A stretch of 12,291 nt of DNA from Rubrobacter sp. (GTDB lineage Bacteria > Actinomycetota > Rubrobacteria > Rubrobacterales > Rubrobacteraceae): assembly GCA_016781775.1 (NCBI GenBank), contig JADDPR010000260.1, positions 1-12,291 on the forward strand, read 5' to 3'. The notes beneath the pieces were generated by a model, which worked only from the letters and a program-made list of their open reading frames with translations, made no database searches and was not told where the DNA came from. Below, one piece after another: positions 1 through 7,752 of the stretch. The stretch's first letter is position 1. Each line of letters begins with the position of its first letter. The translations under genes and the position numbers were made by a program.

Positions 1-53
1 ATGGCTGCTGTATCCTCGTCGTGAACTAAACTTTTCAGAAGCAGGGAGATCTC

Positions 54-380
54 GTGTTCGATTATTCGCAGGGGGACGAGGGTTACGTGTTGCTCGGGAG
101 GATGGAGGGGGACGTGCCGGGATATCTCTCTTACAGCGCGGATGAGGGGGAGGTGGTGTGCGTCTTTCGCGGGGCGGCGGAGGCGGAAGCGTTTTATATG
201 CACTGGCGCGCCAGGATTCCGGGTGGGGGGTGGGGTGCCGTGCAGCCCTCGTCGGAAGACCTGATCCGGGTGCTTCAGAACTTCGACCTCGTCTCCGTCA
301 GCCCCCAGCCGGACCCGGGCGTCACCGAGTACCTCTACTCCGTCGAGGACTTCGTGCGCACGTTGCGCGAGCCGCGCTAG
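54..380 (+). CDS. Small hypothetical protein, 108 aa
   Basis: I do not recognise this family. The GTG start at 54 is preceded by GGGAG at 44-48, a good ribosome-binding sequence at normal distance. The product is a small, acidic, soluble-looking protein with no signal peptide, membrane segment or cysteine pair that would suggest a metal site. It begins with a Tyr/Gly/Asp-rich stretch, has a central Ala/Glu helix (about residues 40-53) and ends with a predicted helix (VEDFVRTLRE). Third codon positions are strongly GC-biased, which supports real coding. It lies 56 nt upstream of the VanW-family gene on the same strand and could share its transcript. No function is proposed. Confidence 0.7.
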   Translation: MFDYSQGDEGYVLLGRMEGDVPGYLSYSADEGEVVCVFRGAAEAEAFYMHWRARIPGGGWGAVQPSSEDLIRVLQNFDLVSVSPQPDPGVTEYLYSVEDFVRTLREPR

Positions 381-436
381 GGGCGGGGCAATGACCGTCG
401 TCGGCGGGCCTTCACCGCAAGATTTATGGGATAGAC

Positions 437-2209
437 TTGGCGGGAAATCCACGTGTGGGGGGATGGTTGGAGACTTACAGATCTTCGAGGAAGACGGTCA
501 ACGGTGGGGGGCTACCCGGCCGCTCTTCGGGGGGACGGCTTCGTAAGGCGCCCATCGTGGTGCTCGTCGCCTGCGCCGTGCTGGCCGCCGTCGTGGCGAT
601 GGATTACTGGAGCAACCTCGGCAAGATCTACAACGGCGTCTCGGTGGCGGGCGCGAACGTCGGCGGCAAGAGCGTCGGAGAGGCCGAGGCGATCGTCGAG
701 GAGCGCCTCTCCCAGAGGATCGGCGAGATCCAATTGAGCGGGCCGCGAGATTTCACCTTCGGCACCCAACAATTGGGCGTCTCCTACGACGTCGCCGCGA
801 CCGTGGACCGGGCCTACAACGTCGGGCGCGGCGGCAACGTTTTCGAGCGCCTGACAAGCCGGTTGCAGGCGGCATACGGCTCCGCCGAGGTTGCCCCCAA
901 GGTCGGGTACGACCCCGAGAGGGTGGACGCCGTGGTCGAGGCCGTCGCCCGGAGGGTCGACAGGCAGCCCCGCGAGGCCTCCATCGCCGTGGAGGGGACC
1001 GAGGTAGTGGTCGGGGAGTCCCGCGAGGGTTACGGGCTTAACGTGCCGGCCACCGCCGCGGGCATCCGGGCCGCCGTCGAGGGGGTTACCGGAGAGGCCG
1101 AGATGGTGGGGGAGACCGTCGAGCCCTCCGTGAAGACGCCGGCCGCCGAGGCCGCCGCCGCGGAGGCCCGGGACGTCGTCTCCGGGGAGGTTTCGCTCTC
1201 CGCCGGTGAGGAGGGCTGGACCCTGACACCGGCCGAGATCGGCGGGGCGCTCGACTTCGCGCCGAAGGGAGGGGAGATCGACGTCGCCCTGAACCGGGAG
1301 CGGCTCCGGGCCGCCGTGTCCGAGCCCCTCGAGGCGCTCACCGTCGAGCCGCGCGAGGCAGGCTACGAGTTGAACGGCACCAACGTAGTCGTGACCGCGA
1401 GCCGGACCGGCAGGGCGGTCGACGAGGATACGTTCTTCGCGGAACTCGAGGCCGGGCTCTTCGAGGGGCGGCGCGAGTACGAGATCCCCGTCGTCACCGA
1501 CGAGCCCGAGCTGACCACCGCCCGGGCCGAGGAGCTCAAGCCGACGGATCTCCTCGGCAAGTACCGCACCGACTACGAGATAGTCGAAGACGACGGGCAG
1601 CGGGTGGAGAACCTGAAGATCGCCTCGAAGGCCGTGAACGGCATGTTTATAGCGCCGGGCGAGACCTTCTCGATGAACGAGAACGTCGCCGGTCTCGACT
1701 ACAACGCGACCAAGGTCATCATCGACGGCAGGGAGACCCTTGCCGACGGGGGCGGGCTCTGCCAGGTCACCTCGACCCTGTACATGGCCGCCAACTACGC
1801 GGGCCTCGACGTCACCGAGCGCCATCCCCACTACGCCCAGCTCCCGTACATAAGGCCGGGCCTGGACGCGACGGTGTGGTTCGGGGACGAGAACGGCGCG
1901 GGAGCCCTCGACATGAAGTTCGAGAACACCTCCGACGGGTACCTGCTCATCCGCGAGTACGTCGCCGACGACGGATACATCTACGCCGAGGTCTACGGCA
2001 AGCCGAGCAACACCAAGGTCGAGATGAACTCCAAGCCCACGTACATGGGCGCGGATTACTCGAAGTGGAACACTTATCAGAAGATTACGAAAGACGGAGA
2101 GGTGACCTACGACGGCCTCCTCCACAAGGACGTCTACAACCCCCTGATCGACGAGAAGGGCAAGACCATCCCGCCCCCCGAGGTCCCGGTCCCAGCCGTC
2201 AGGCAGTAG
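437..2209 (+). CDS. VanW family protein with N-terminal membrane anchor and peptidoglycan-binding-like repeats
   Basis: The 590-aa protein has a basic N-terminus, one transmembrane segment (about residues 38-55) and a long extracellular part. Residues about 60-350 contain two alpha/beta repeats typical of the 'PG_binding_4' modules that precede VanW domains, each with the pattern of a strand, 'G..l' and an Ala/Glu helix. The VanW domain covers about residues 375-510, with the hallmarks GGGLCQVTSTLY (438-449), ERHPH (461-465) and YIRPGLDATVW (471-481). VanW proteins accompany some vanB-type glycopeptide resistance clusters, but most bacterial copies stand alone and their biochemical role is unknown; a cell-wall role is inferred from the anchor and repeats. 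The TTG start at 437 lacks a strong Shine-Dalgarno sequence. An in-frame GTG at 455 is an alternative that keeps the membrane segment. No other van genes are visible. Confidence 0.92.
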   Translation: MAGNPRVGGWLETYRSSRKTVNGGGLPGRSSGGRLRKAPIVVLVACAVLAAVVAMDYWSNLGKIYNGVSVAGANVGGKSVGEAEAIVEERLSQRIGEIQLSGPRDFTFGTQQLGVSYDVAATVDRAYNVGRGGNVFERLTSRLQAAYGSAEVAPKVGYDPERVDAVVEAVARRVDRQPREASIAVEGTEVVVGESREGYGLNVPATAAGIRAAVEGVTGEAEMVGETVEPSVKTPAAEAAAAEARDVVSGEVSLSAGEEGWTLTPAEIGGALDFAPKGGEIDVALNRERLRAAVSEPLEALTVEPREAGYELNGTNVVVTASRTGRAVDEDTFFAELEAGLFEGRREYEIPVVTDEPELTTARAEELKPTDLLGKYRTDYEIVEDDGQRVENLKIASKAVNGMFIAPGETFSMNENVAGLDYNATKVIIDGRETLADGGGLCQVTSTLYMAANYAGLDVTERHPHYAQLPYIRPGLDATVWFGDENGAGALDMKFENTSDGYLLIREYVADDGYIYAEVYGKPSNTKVEMNSKPTYMGADYSKWNTYQKITKDGEVTYDGLLHKDVYNPLIDEKGKTIPPPEVPVPAVRQ

Positions 2210-2230
2210 CAACCTAGCCCCCTAACAATC

Positions 2231-2270
2231 CGGCGCCCGGAGAAGCCCGTACGGACCTTTCCGGGCGCCG
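2231..2270 (+). terminator. Hairpin after the VanW gene
   Basis: The arms CGGCGCCCGG (2231-2240) and CCGGGCGCCG (2261-2270) are perfect complements, with weaker extra pairing inside, around CCGTACGG. The hairpin starts 21 nt after the VanW stop. The run of T expected after an intrinsic terminator is poor (CTTCGTGCCTT), so termination is likely but not certain. Confidence 0.55.
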
Positions 2271-2343
2271 CTTCGTGCCTTACACACCGTGATAATCCAT
2301 GCAGTAATCCTTTCATGTAGCCAGAAGCCGAGGGAGACGGGAG

Positions 2344-3053
2344 ATGGACGGTGCGAGGCTGCTTTTGGGCGGTGCGGTCGCGCTTCTGGCGCTCGGCGCA
2401 GTGGTGGTGCTGGCGATCTCCGGCAACAGGTTCACGGTTGCGGAGACGCCTTCTGAGGAATCGGCAACGTCCGGGAGGCCAGCCGCGGAGAAGCCGTGCG
2501 ACGAAACTTCAGACGAAGGCTTGCCTGATCAATCATCCCGAACGAAGACGGCATCAAGTTCGCGTCGCTGAACGAGATGATTGCGACCGCAGACCTGGTT
2601 ACGCTGGGAACGGTTAGGGAGGCAATCTCACGGGAGGTCGAGCCGCAGGACGGTGCCGGGGGGCCGGAGCTACCGGTCCTCGACACCGTGGTACGCGTAG
2701 ACGAGATCTTGAAAGGAGGGAAAGTACCCGGGGCCCTTGCAACCGTGAAGACGCTCGAGTTCGCCTACTCTGGCGGAGACACGGAATGGCGGTGTCCCGG
2801 AGAGCGGGTGCTCCTGTTCCTGTCCCCAAGCACGGAGGAGCCCGGGTTCTACACCACGACGATAACGAACTACAGTCAGTCGGTGTACGTCCTCCGAAAC
2901 GGAAAGCCCGAAGCCACCGTGCGCGACTCCCTACCCGACAAGGTCGTCCAGAAGGTCGAATCCCTCTCCGCACCGGAGCTCCGCCGCAAGGTGGAGAACG
3001 CGGAGGAGGGGAGAGAGAAGGGCGAGATCAAGCCCCTGAAGCGCGAGCTCTGA
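2344..3053 (+). pseudogene. Membrane-anchored or secreted hypothetical protein, split by an apparent frameshift
   Basis: An ORF starts at ATG 2344 after a strong ribosome-binding sequence (AGGGAG, 2331-2336). It encodes a hydrophobic N-terminal anchor (about residues 5-25) and a Ser/Glu/Pro-rich linker, and closes at 2571. A second frame, open from 2529 to 3053, encodes the expected continuation: FASLNEMIATADLVTLGTV, then a beta-rich region with WRCPGERVLLFL and a charged C-terminal helix. The second frame's first ATG (2577) has no ribosome-binding sequence, and its protein-like reading begins well before that ATG. The simplest explanation is a single-base loss in the overlap of the two frames, about 2526-2571, most likely near GATCAATCATCCCG (2527-2540). 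The intact protein would be about 236 aa. I know the general type (exported proteins with an 'aDlVvlGtV' motif) but no function. A sequencing error is possible. Confidence 0.65.
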
Positions 3054-3065
3054 AGGTTCTCGACA

Positions 3066-3108
3066 AACGAGAGGGGGGAGCCGCACAAAGCGGCTCCCCC
3101 CTCTCGTT
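3066..3108. terminator. Strong bidirectional terminator between convergent genes
   Basis: A perfect 18-bp stem (3066-3083 with 3091-3108; the right arm reads CGGCTCCCCCCTCTCGTT) encloses a 7-nt loop, CACAAAG. It sits 12 nt after the + strand stop at 3053 and 29 nt beyond the end of the - strand decarboxylase gene, so it can serve both directions. T-rich tails are short on either side, but the stem is very stable. Confidence 0.85.
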
Positions 3109-3137
3109 GCTGATGGCCGAAAGCCGATCGCTGACCG

Positions 3138-4469
3138 CTAAACGAGCGCCTCCTGGCCCTTGAGGACGTCCTCGGGCTTGCCGACGGGGCGGAGGAGTCG
3201 CGCCTCGCCCTGCCAGATAAGGATCTCGGCCGGGTTCGGGTGGCTGAGGAAGCCGAGGTTGCTCGCGCTGAAGCCGTAGGCCCCGCTGTAGAAGACGCCG
3301 ACGAGGTCGCCGGGCTCGGGGTCTGCGAGCGGGATGTTGGTGCCGAACATGTCTAGGGGCGTGCAGCACGGGCCGGCAAGCGCTACGGGCTCGTCCCCCT
3401 CACCCGGGGCGCGGGAGAGGTTCAGGATGGGGTAAGCCTTCCTGAAGACTTGGCCCATGTTCCCGGTCGCGGTGAGGTGATGGTTCATCCCGCCGTCGGT
3501 GGTCACGAAGGTCTTGCCCTTCATGTCCTTGACGTCGATCACCTTCGTGACGTAGAGGCCCGCGTCGGCGACGAGGTAGCGGCCGAGCTCGAAGACGAAG
3601 CGGCAGCCTTCGAGGCGCGCCTCCGTGCGGTAGTGGGCGAGAAGCTCCTGGAACCCGGCGCCGAAGCGTTCCAGGTCGAAGTCCTCCAGCTTCTCGAAGT
3701 ACGGGACCCCGAAGCCGCCGCCGAAGTCGATCATCTCCAGGGGCTTGCCCGCAAGGTCAGCCGTCCTTAACGCAAGCTCGAAGATGTTGCGGCAGTGCTC
3801 TATGAGCGGGTCGACCTCGAAGACCTGGGTCGCCGTGTAGACGTGGATGCCGCGGAGCGTGAGGTGGTCGGGGTGGGCGAGGGTGCGGCGGACCGCCTCC
3901 TCGAGGTCGGCCTCGTCCAGGCCGAACTGCCCGACCGTACCGCCCATGCGCATCCCGCTGCCCATAAGCTGCTGGGCCGGGTTGATGCGCAGGCCGACGC
4001 CGATGTTCTTGTTCCGGCGCTCGGCGACGGCGGCGAGGCGGTTGATCTCGTTGACCGACTCGACGTTGACCGCGAAGATCCCCTCGCGAACGGCCATGTC
4101 GAGCTCCTCGTCGGTCTTGGCCGGACCGGCGAAGACGATGTCCTCGGGCTCGAACCCCGCCGTCCGCGCTACTACGAGCTCGCCCGAGGAGGCGACCTCC
4201 GCCCCGGTGAGGTGCTCGCGCGCGATCACCTGCGTCACCGCGAGGTTCGGGTTCGCCTTGACGGAGTACGTGACCTCGACGTCGCCGCCCAAAGCCTCGC
4301 GCACCCTTCGGACCCTATCGACGATCATCTCGCCGTGGTACAGGTAGAACGGCGAGCCGTGCTCGGCGGCGATCTCGGAGACCTTGACGCCGCCGGGGGC
4401 GAGCACGCCGTCCCTCCAGCCACCGAGGCGCTCCCCCAGGTCGTGGGCCTTATCTATCTGCGTACGCAT
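3138..4469 (-). CDS. PLP-dependent decarboxylase, fold type III (ornithine/DAP decarboxylase-like; exosortase-A-associated type)
   Basis: The 443-aa protein is a complete alanine-racemase-fold decarboxylase. The PLP lysine is K71 in the context YSVKANPN. The glycine-rich phosphate-binding motif is DFGGGFGVPY (248-257), ExGR is at 294-297, and the C-terminal active-site elements are GPCCTPLD (367-374, with C369 matching the catalytic Cys of ornithine decarboxylase) and GAYGFSASN (396-404). Free lysine, DAP and ornithine decarboxylases share these motifs. The sequence and its neighbours fit the subgroup found with AMP-forming ligases in exosortase/EPS loci, and resemble BtrK, which decarboxylates an amino acid bound to an ACP. 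The start overlaps the end of the ligase gene by 20 bp, with AGGGG upstream, so translational coupling is likely. The substrate cannot be read from sequence alone; a carrier-bound amino acid is inferred from the adjacent ACP. Confidence 0.9.
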   Translation of the reverse strand: MRTQIDKAHDLGERLGGWRDGVLAPGGVKVSEIAAEHGSPFYLYHGEMIVDRVRRVREALGGDVEVTYSVKANPNLAVTQVIAREHLTGAEVASSGELVVARTAGFEPEDIVFAGPAKTDEELDMAVREGIFAVNVESVNEINRLAAVAERRNKNIGVGLRINPAQQLMGSGMRMGGTVGQFGLDEADLEEAVRRTLAHPDHLTLRGIHVYTATQVFEVDPLIEHCRNIFELALRTADLAGKPLEMIDFGGGFGVPYFEKLEDFDLERFGAGFQELLAHYRTEARLEGCRFVFELGRYLVADAGLYVTKVIDVKDMKGKTFVTTDGGMNHHLTATGNMGQVFRKAYPILNLSRAPGEGDEPVALAGPCCTPLDMFGTNIPLADPEPGDLVGVFYSGAYGFSASNLGFLSHPNPAEILIWQGEARLLRPVGKPEDVLKGQEALV

Positions 4470-6024
4470 TGCTTATCCCCTTGCGGTCGATCTTGCCGGA
4501 GGCAGTCTTCGGGAGCTCGTCCTGGACCAGGATCTCCTTAGGCACCATGTACGGCGGCGCGTTGTTGACTGCGAACTGCCGGATGGCCTGGACAGCATCT
4601 CCGTCCTCGTCGCCCTTCAAGGAGACGACCGCGACGACGTCGTGCCCCACGTCGGGGTTCGCCACCCCGAAGGCGCAAGCCTCGTGTACGCGGCCCGAGC
4701 TTATAAGGAGGTTCTCTATCTCCTCGGGGCTCATCCGGTAGCCCTGGGACTTTATCATCGCGTCCTCGCGGCCGACAAAGTACAGGAAGCCGTCCTCGTC
4801 GCGCCTGACCTGATCCCCGGAGTACACGACCCTCTCGACGTCCAGCAGTTCGGGAGGGGCGAGCGGGTTCGGACGATACGCCTTCGCCGTCGCCTCGGGC
4901 TTGCCCCAGTAGCCCATCGCGACCGTCGGCCCGCGGTGCACGAGCTCCCCGACCTCGCCGGGGGCGCACTCCTTGCCCTCTTTGTTTATGACCATAATCT
5001 GAGTGTCGGGGATCGCCTTGCCGATGCACTCGGTGCCGCGCTCGATCTCCTCGGGCGGCAGGTACGTCGAGCGAAACGCCTCCGTGAGACCGTACATCAG
5101 GTAGATCTTGGTGCCGCTCGGCTCCAACAGGCGCCTCAACTCGTCCAGGTTCGCCTGCGGGATGCGCCCGCCGGTGTTCGAGATGTAGCGCAGGTGCTCC
5201 AGCGGCTGCTCCTGGATGGACTTCGAGCCGCGCAGAAGCAGCGCCCACAGCGGCGGGACGCCGGCGACGCCCGTGATCTCGTGGCGGCGAAGCCCCTTCA
5301 ACAGGTCGCCCGGCAGCCTCGAACGCAGCAGCGCCAGCGTCGCGCCGACGCGCAGCGAGGTCGTAAACTGGTTGAGCCCGGCGTCGAAGTTGAGGGGGAG
5401 GGCGGAGAGGATGCGGTCCTCCGAAGTATTCTCCAGGTACGTCGAGACGATCTGGGATCCCGCCACGAAGTTGCGGTGGCTCGTGGAGACGCCCTTGGGC
5501 ATCCCGGTCGAACCTGAAGTGTACAGGATCGTCGCAAGATCCACCTCGGAGACGCCCGTCTCCTCAGGCTCGCCATCGCCAGAGAGAACCTCGGCGAGGT
5601 CGGTAAGCTCGCCGGAGATACCTTCGGCGTCCGACTTCTCGCCCTTGTAGAATGCCCGCTCGACGGTTTTTGGCTCCATCTCGCCGAGTTTCGGGGAGTC
5701 CCCGATCAGGACGCGGACGTTGCAGTCGCCGGCGATGTAGCCGACCTGCTGGGCCTTGAGCATCGGGTTGATGTTCACGAATGCCGCGCCCGCGCGCGAG
5801 GCGGCCATCATCGCGACGATGGCTTCCCAGGACTTGTCCATCAGGATGCCGACCCGGTCGCCCTTCCCGACGCCGGCGTCTTGCAGGGCCGCGGCCAAGG
5901 CGCCGCTCTCGCGCATCATGTCTTCGTAGGTGTGCTCGCTCTTGCCGTCCACGATCGCGACCTTTTGAGGGTCGCGCTCGACGGAGTTGTAGAGCAGGTC
6001 GTGTAGGGTGAACTCCGGGCGCAT
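4450..6024 (-). CDS. AMP-forming acyl/aminoacyl ligase (ANL superfamily; exosortase-A-associated type)
   Basis: The 524-aa enzyme has every ANL core motif: P-loop YTSGSTGMPKG (168-178), YGLTEAF (311-317), YSGDQVRRDEDGFLYFVGR (401-419), the hinge and following helix (about 420-437), and the adenylation lysine K511 in LPKTASGKIDR. It should activate a carboxylic acid as an AMP ester and pass it to a thiol, CoA or ACP phosphopantetheine. Residues 212-215 read FDAG. In amino-acid-activating domains the matching position (FDxS, A4 motif) carries the aspartate that holds the substrate's alpha-amino group, so D213 hints at an amino acid substrate. The gene begins 4 nt after the ACP stop and overlaps the decarboxylase start. 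It lacks a clear ribosome-binding sequence, which fits coupling to ACP translation. A fatty-acid or CoA ligase remains possible. Confidence 0.9.
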   Translation of the reverse strand: MRPEFTLHDLLYNSVERDPQKVAIVDGKSEHTYEDMMRESGALAAALQDAGVGKGDRVGILMDKSWEAIVAMMAASRAGAAFVNINPMLKAQQVGYIAGDCNVRVLIGDSPKLGEMEPKTVERAFYKGEKSDAEGISGELTDLAEVLSGDGEPEETGVSEVDLATILYTSGSTGMPKGVSTSHRNFVAGSQIVSTYLENTSEDRILSALPLNFDAGLNQFTTSLRVGATLALLRSRLPGDLLKGLRRHEITGVAGVPPLWALLLRGSKSIQEQPLEHLRYISNTGGRIPQANLDELRRLLEPSGTKIYLMYGLTEAFRSTYLPPEEIERGTECIGKAIPDTQIMVINKEGKECAPGEVGELVHRGPTVAMGYWGKPEATAKAYRPNPLAPPELLDVERVVYSGDQVRRDEDGFLYFVGREDAMIKSQGYRMSPEEIENLLISSGRVHEACAFGVANPDVGHDVVAVVSLKGDEDGDAVQAIRQFAVNNAPPYMVPKEILVQDELPKTASGKIDRKGISNAYADR

Positions 6025-6028
6025 ATTC

Positions 6029-6280
6029 TTAGGCGGACTTGCTCGTTACCAGGTCGGCGATGGTCCGGACGGAGGCGAAGTTCTCCTCGTCCAGCTCCTC
6101 ATCCTCGACCGTAACTCCGAAGCGATCCTCCAGGAACATCACGAGCTCGACGGTTTGTAGCGACGTCAGGACGCCGTTCTCTATAAGCTGCTCGTCGTCG
6201 GAGACCTCGCGGTTGCCGGTGACGTTCTCCTGCAGCCACTCGCGGATCGCGGCGGCGGCGCTCTCGGTGCTTACTGACAT
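6029..6280 (-). CDS. Acyl carrier protein (phosphopantetheine-binding), 83 aa
   Basis: The start at 6280 is chosen because a near-perfect Shine-Dalgarno AAGGAGG lies 7 nt upstream; a longer frame from 6310 has no such support. The protein is small and acidic, with the four-helix ACP pattern. The phosphopantetheine serine is S40 in ENGVLTSLQTVELVMFLEDR, followed by FGVTVEDEELDEENF and a final helix SVRTIADLV. The usual Asp before the serine (DSL) is replaced by Thr (TSL). The gene lies between a GNAT gene and the ligase, 4 nt before the latter, so it is the obvious carrier partner of the ligase and decarboxylase. No phosphopantetheinyl transferase is visible in the window, so a housekeeping one must act. 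It could instead serve a fatty-acyl pathway, but its neighbours argue for a dedicated role. Confidence 0.9.
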   Translation of the reverse strand: MSVSTESAAAAIREWLQENVTGNREVSDDEQLIENGVLTSLQTVELVMFLEDRFGVTVEDEELDEENFASVRTIADLVTSKSA

Positions 6281-6317
6281 GGTGTTGCCTCCTTCTCGTA
6301 TCTGACCCACATCATTG

Positions 6318-7607
6318 CTAGTACAACCAGAAAGTGGCCTCGCCGTCGCCCACGTTGTACGCCCAGTTGGAGATGCGACGGGCCGTCTCTTGCATCGTCG
6401 GGTCCGCGAACTTGACCAGCAGGCTGTTGCTCCGGTCGTTGCGCGGGAAGAAGCCCAGCTTCCACAAATCGTTCGGCCTGGGTGCTGTGGGCGAGTCGAC
6501 GAACCGGTACCTGATCATGGATACCCCCTGCCGCCTGAAGTATCGGGTGGTCTCCCGGAGCAGCGCTCGCGCCGCGTCCGGACGCCCCGGCAGCGCCGTC
6601 AGGTCGAGCGGGTAGCCGTCCTGCTCGTTCCGGGAGACCTTGAGCACGGCGTAGCCGAGCAGCTGGCCCCCCGGGTCCTTCACGCCGAGTACGGTCACCG
6701 GATATTGCGGAGAGCCGGGGCCGTAACGCCAGTTCAAGAAAGCCGCGTCCTTCTCCGGCAGGCAGGGTACGGTCGAGGCGATCTTCTCGAACAGCACGTC
6801 GAAGGACTCGTCGAACCCGTCGAGCTCTTCTACCCTCAGGCTGCCCCCGAAACCGCGACCCAGGGCCTCGTCGGCCGCCCGCAGGCCCCCGTTCAGGAAA
6901 CCCTTTATGGGTGCGGGCAACGGCACCCTCGGGCGGGGGGGCGGCATCTCCGGACGCGGCCCCTCGGTCGGCTCCTCGGGCGCCCCCGAAGAGCCGCGAT
7001 TCAAGAACCGCCCCAAGATCTTGCGCGCGTCTTCGAGGTTCGGCGAAGGGAGCTGCGACACGTCCAGCAGCTTGGCCCGGTAGGTGAGCTTCCCTGCTTC
7101 CTCGGCCCCCATGCGTGTCTCGACCGCGATCACCGCCGGCAGCATGTCGCAGGCCACGCAGTTCTCGGTCGAACGGAAGAACCTGCGCATCAACGAGAGG
7201 GCCTGGAAGCCGTACTCGGGATGCACCATGTAATCGGCGGGGGTGTGGGCGACGATCCGCTGGCCGTTTACCCGGTAAGATTGGGGCGTCGCCGCCAGGT
7301 GGCCCACCACCCGCTCCCCGTCCATCGCGACCCAGCGGCGCATCTCGCCCCCCGAGGGGTGACGCGCCAACCAGCGCCAGACGGAGGCGTGCCACGTGGC
7401 GTCCCTGGTGTAGGGCACGTCGGGGTACACCCCGCGGCGCAGCTCCTGAACGCCGTCCTGCAACTCCTCGCCCTCGATCTGACGGATCGCCGCTTTCACC
7501 GCTCGGGCCTCGAGCCACCCGGAAAGCGTCCCACGGCGAGACCGCGGGGCGTCCCGGCGCAGGCCCCGGTCCGGGCTGGCGGGCGTTCGCCCGGCGGACG
7601 CCTCCAT
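6318..7607 (-). CDS. GNAT-family acyltransferase, copy A (two-domain type)
   Basis: With the ATG at 7607 (AGGAG 4 nt upstream) the protein has 429 aa. A GTG at 7499 (GAGG 8 nt upstream) gives 393 aa and matches the start of copy B better (IRQ motif near the N-terminus), so the first 36 Arg/Ser-rich residues may not be translated. An N-terminal GNAT-like half (about 90-175) contains AHTPADYMVHPEYG and ENCVACD. A Pro-rich linker (about 205-233) follows, then a second GNAT-like half (about 290-400) with FLNWRYGPGSPQY (290-302), typical of acetyltransferases in polysaccharide loci, and GRPDAARALL. The canonical R/Q-x-x-G-x-G acyl-CoA loop is degenerate in the first half. It ends 37 nt before the ACP gene. 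The role is probably transfer of an acyl or aminoacyl group to a cell-surface acceptor; donor and acceptor are unknown. Confidence 0.82.
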   Translation of the reverse strand: MEASAGRTPASPDRGLRRDAPRSRRGTLSGWLEARAVKAAIRQIEGEELQDGVQELRRGVYPDVPYTRDATWHASVWRWLARHPSGGEMRRWVAMDGERVVGHLAATPQSYRVNGQRIVAHTPADYMVHPEYGFQALSLMRRFFRSTENCVACDMLPAVIAVETRMGAEEAGKLTYRAKLLDVSQLPSPNLEDARKILGRFLNRGSSGAPEEPTEGPRPEMPPPRPRVPLPAPIKGFLNGGLRAADEALGRGFGGSLRVEELDGFDESFDVLFEKIASTVPCLPEKDAAFLNWRYGPGSPQYPVTVLGVKDPGGQLLGYAVLKVSRNEQDGYPLDLTALPGRPDAARALLRETTRYFRRQGVSMIRYRFVDSPTAPRPNDLWKLGFFPRNDRSNSLLVKFADPTMQETARRISNWAYNVGDGEATFWLY

Positions 7608-7677
7608 TCTTCTCCTGATCCCCCTCCGTAGCGCACGATGACTCCTCTGACGATGTAAGACTTGCCGGCGGATCGAT

Positions 7678-7714
7678 CCGGTAGAGTGTAAAGGAGCAAC
7701 CCCTAAATATCCAA
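7678..7714 (-). promoter_or_regulatory. Candidate sigma-70-type promoter upstream of GNAT copy A
   Basis: Read on the minus strand, TTGGAT (7709-7714) and TACACT (7685-7690) are separated by 18 bp, in an AT-richer patch between FemAB-A and GNAT-A. A 12-bp perfect palindrome, CGGATCGATCCG (7669-7680), covers the expected transcription start and could be an operator. If real, this promoter would let GNAT-A, ACP, ligase and decarboxylase be expressed separately from the upstream transferases. The -35 match is modest. Confidence 0.45.
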
Positions 7715-7752
7715 GCAAAGGCCCCAGGCTCGAAGACCCCGGCCGCGAGGCG

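Noticed and set aside
437..2209. Vancomycin resistance
   Set aside because: VanW domains are common in bacteria without van operons, and no VanS/R/H/ligase/X genes are present, so no resistance role is claimed.
512..2212. A 566-codon open frame on the minus strand opposite the VanW gene
   Set aside because: It mirrors the strongly GC3-biased VanW gene, its translation is Gly/Leu/Val/Asp-rich without motifs, and the + strand carries clear VanW hallmarks.
3138..6024. A complete exosortase/PEP-CTERM system
   Set aside because: The ligase and decarboxylase resemble exosortase-associated types, but no exosortase membrane protein or PEP-CTERM substrate is seen in the window.
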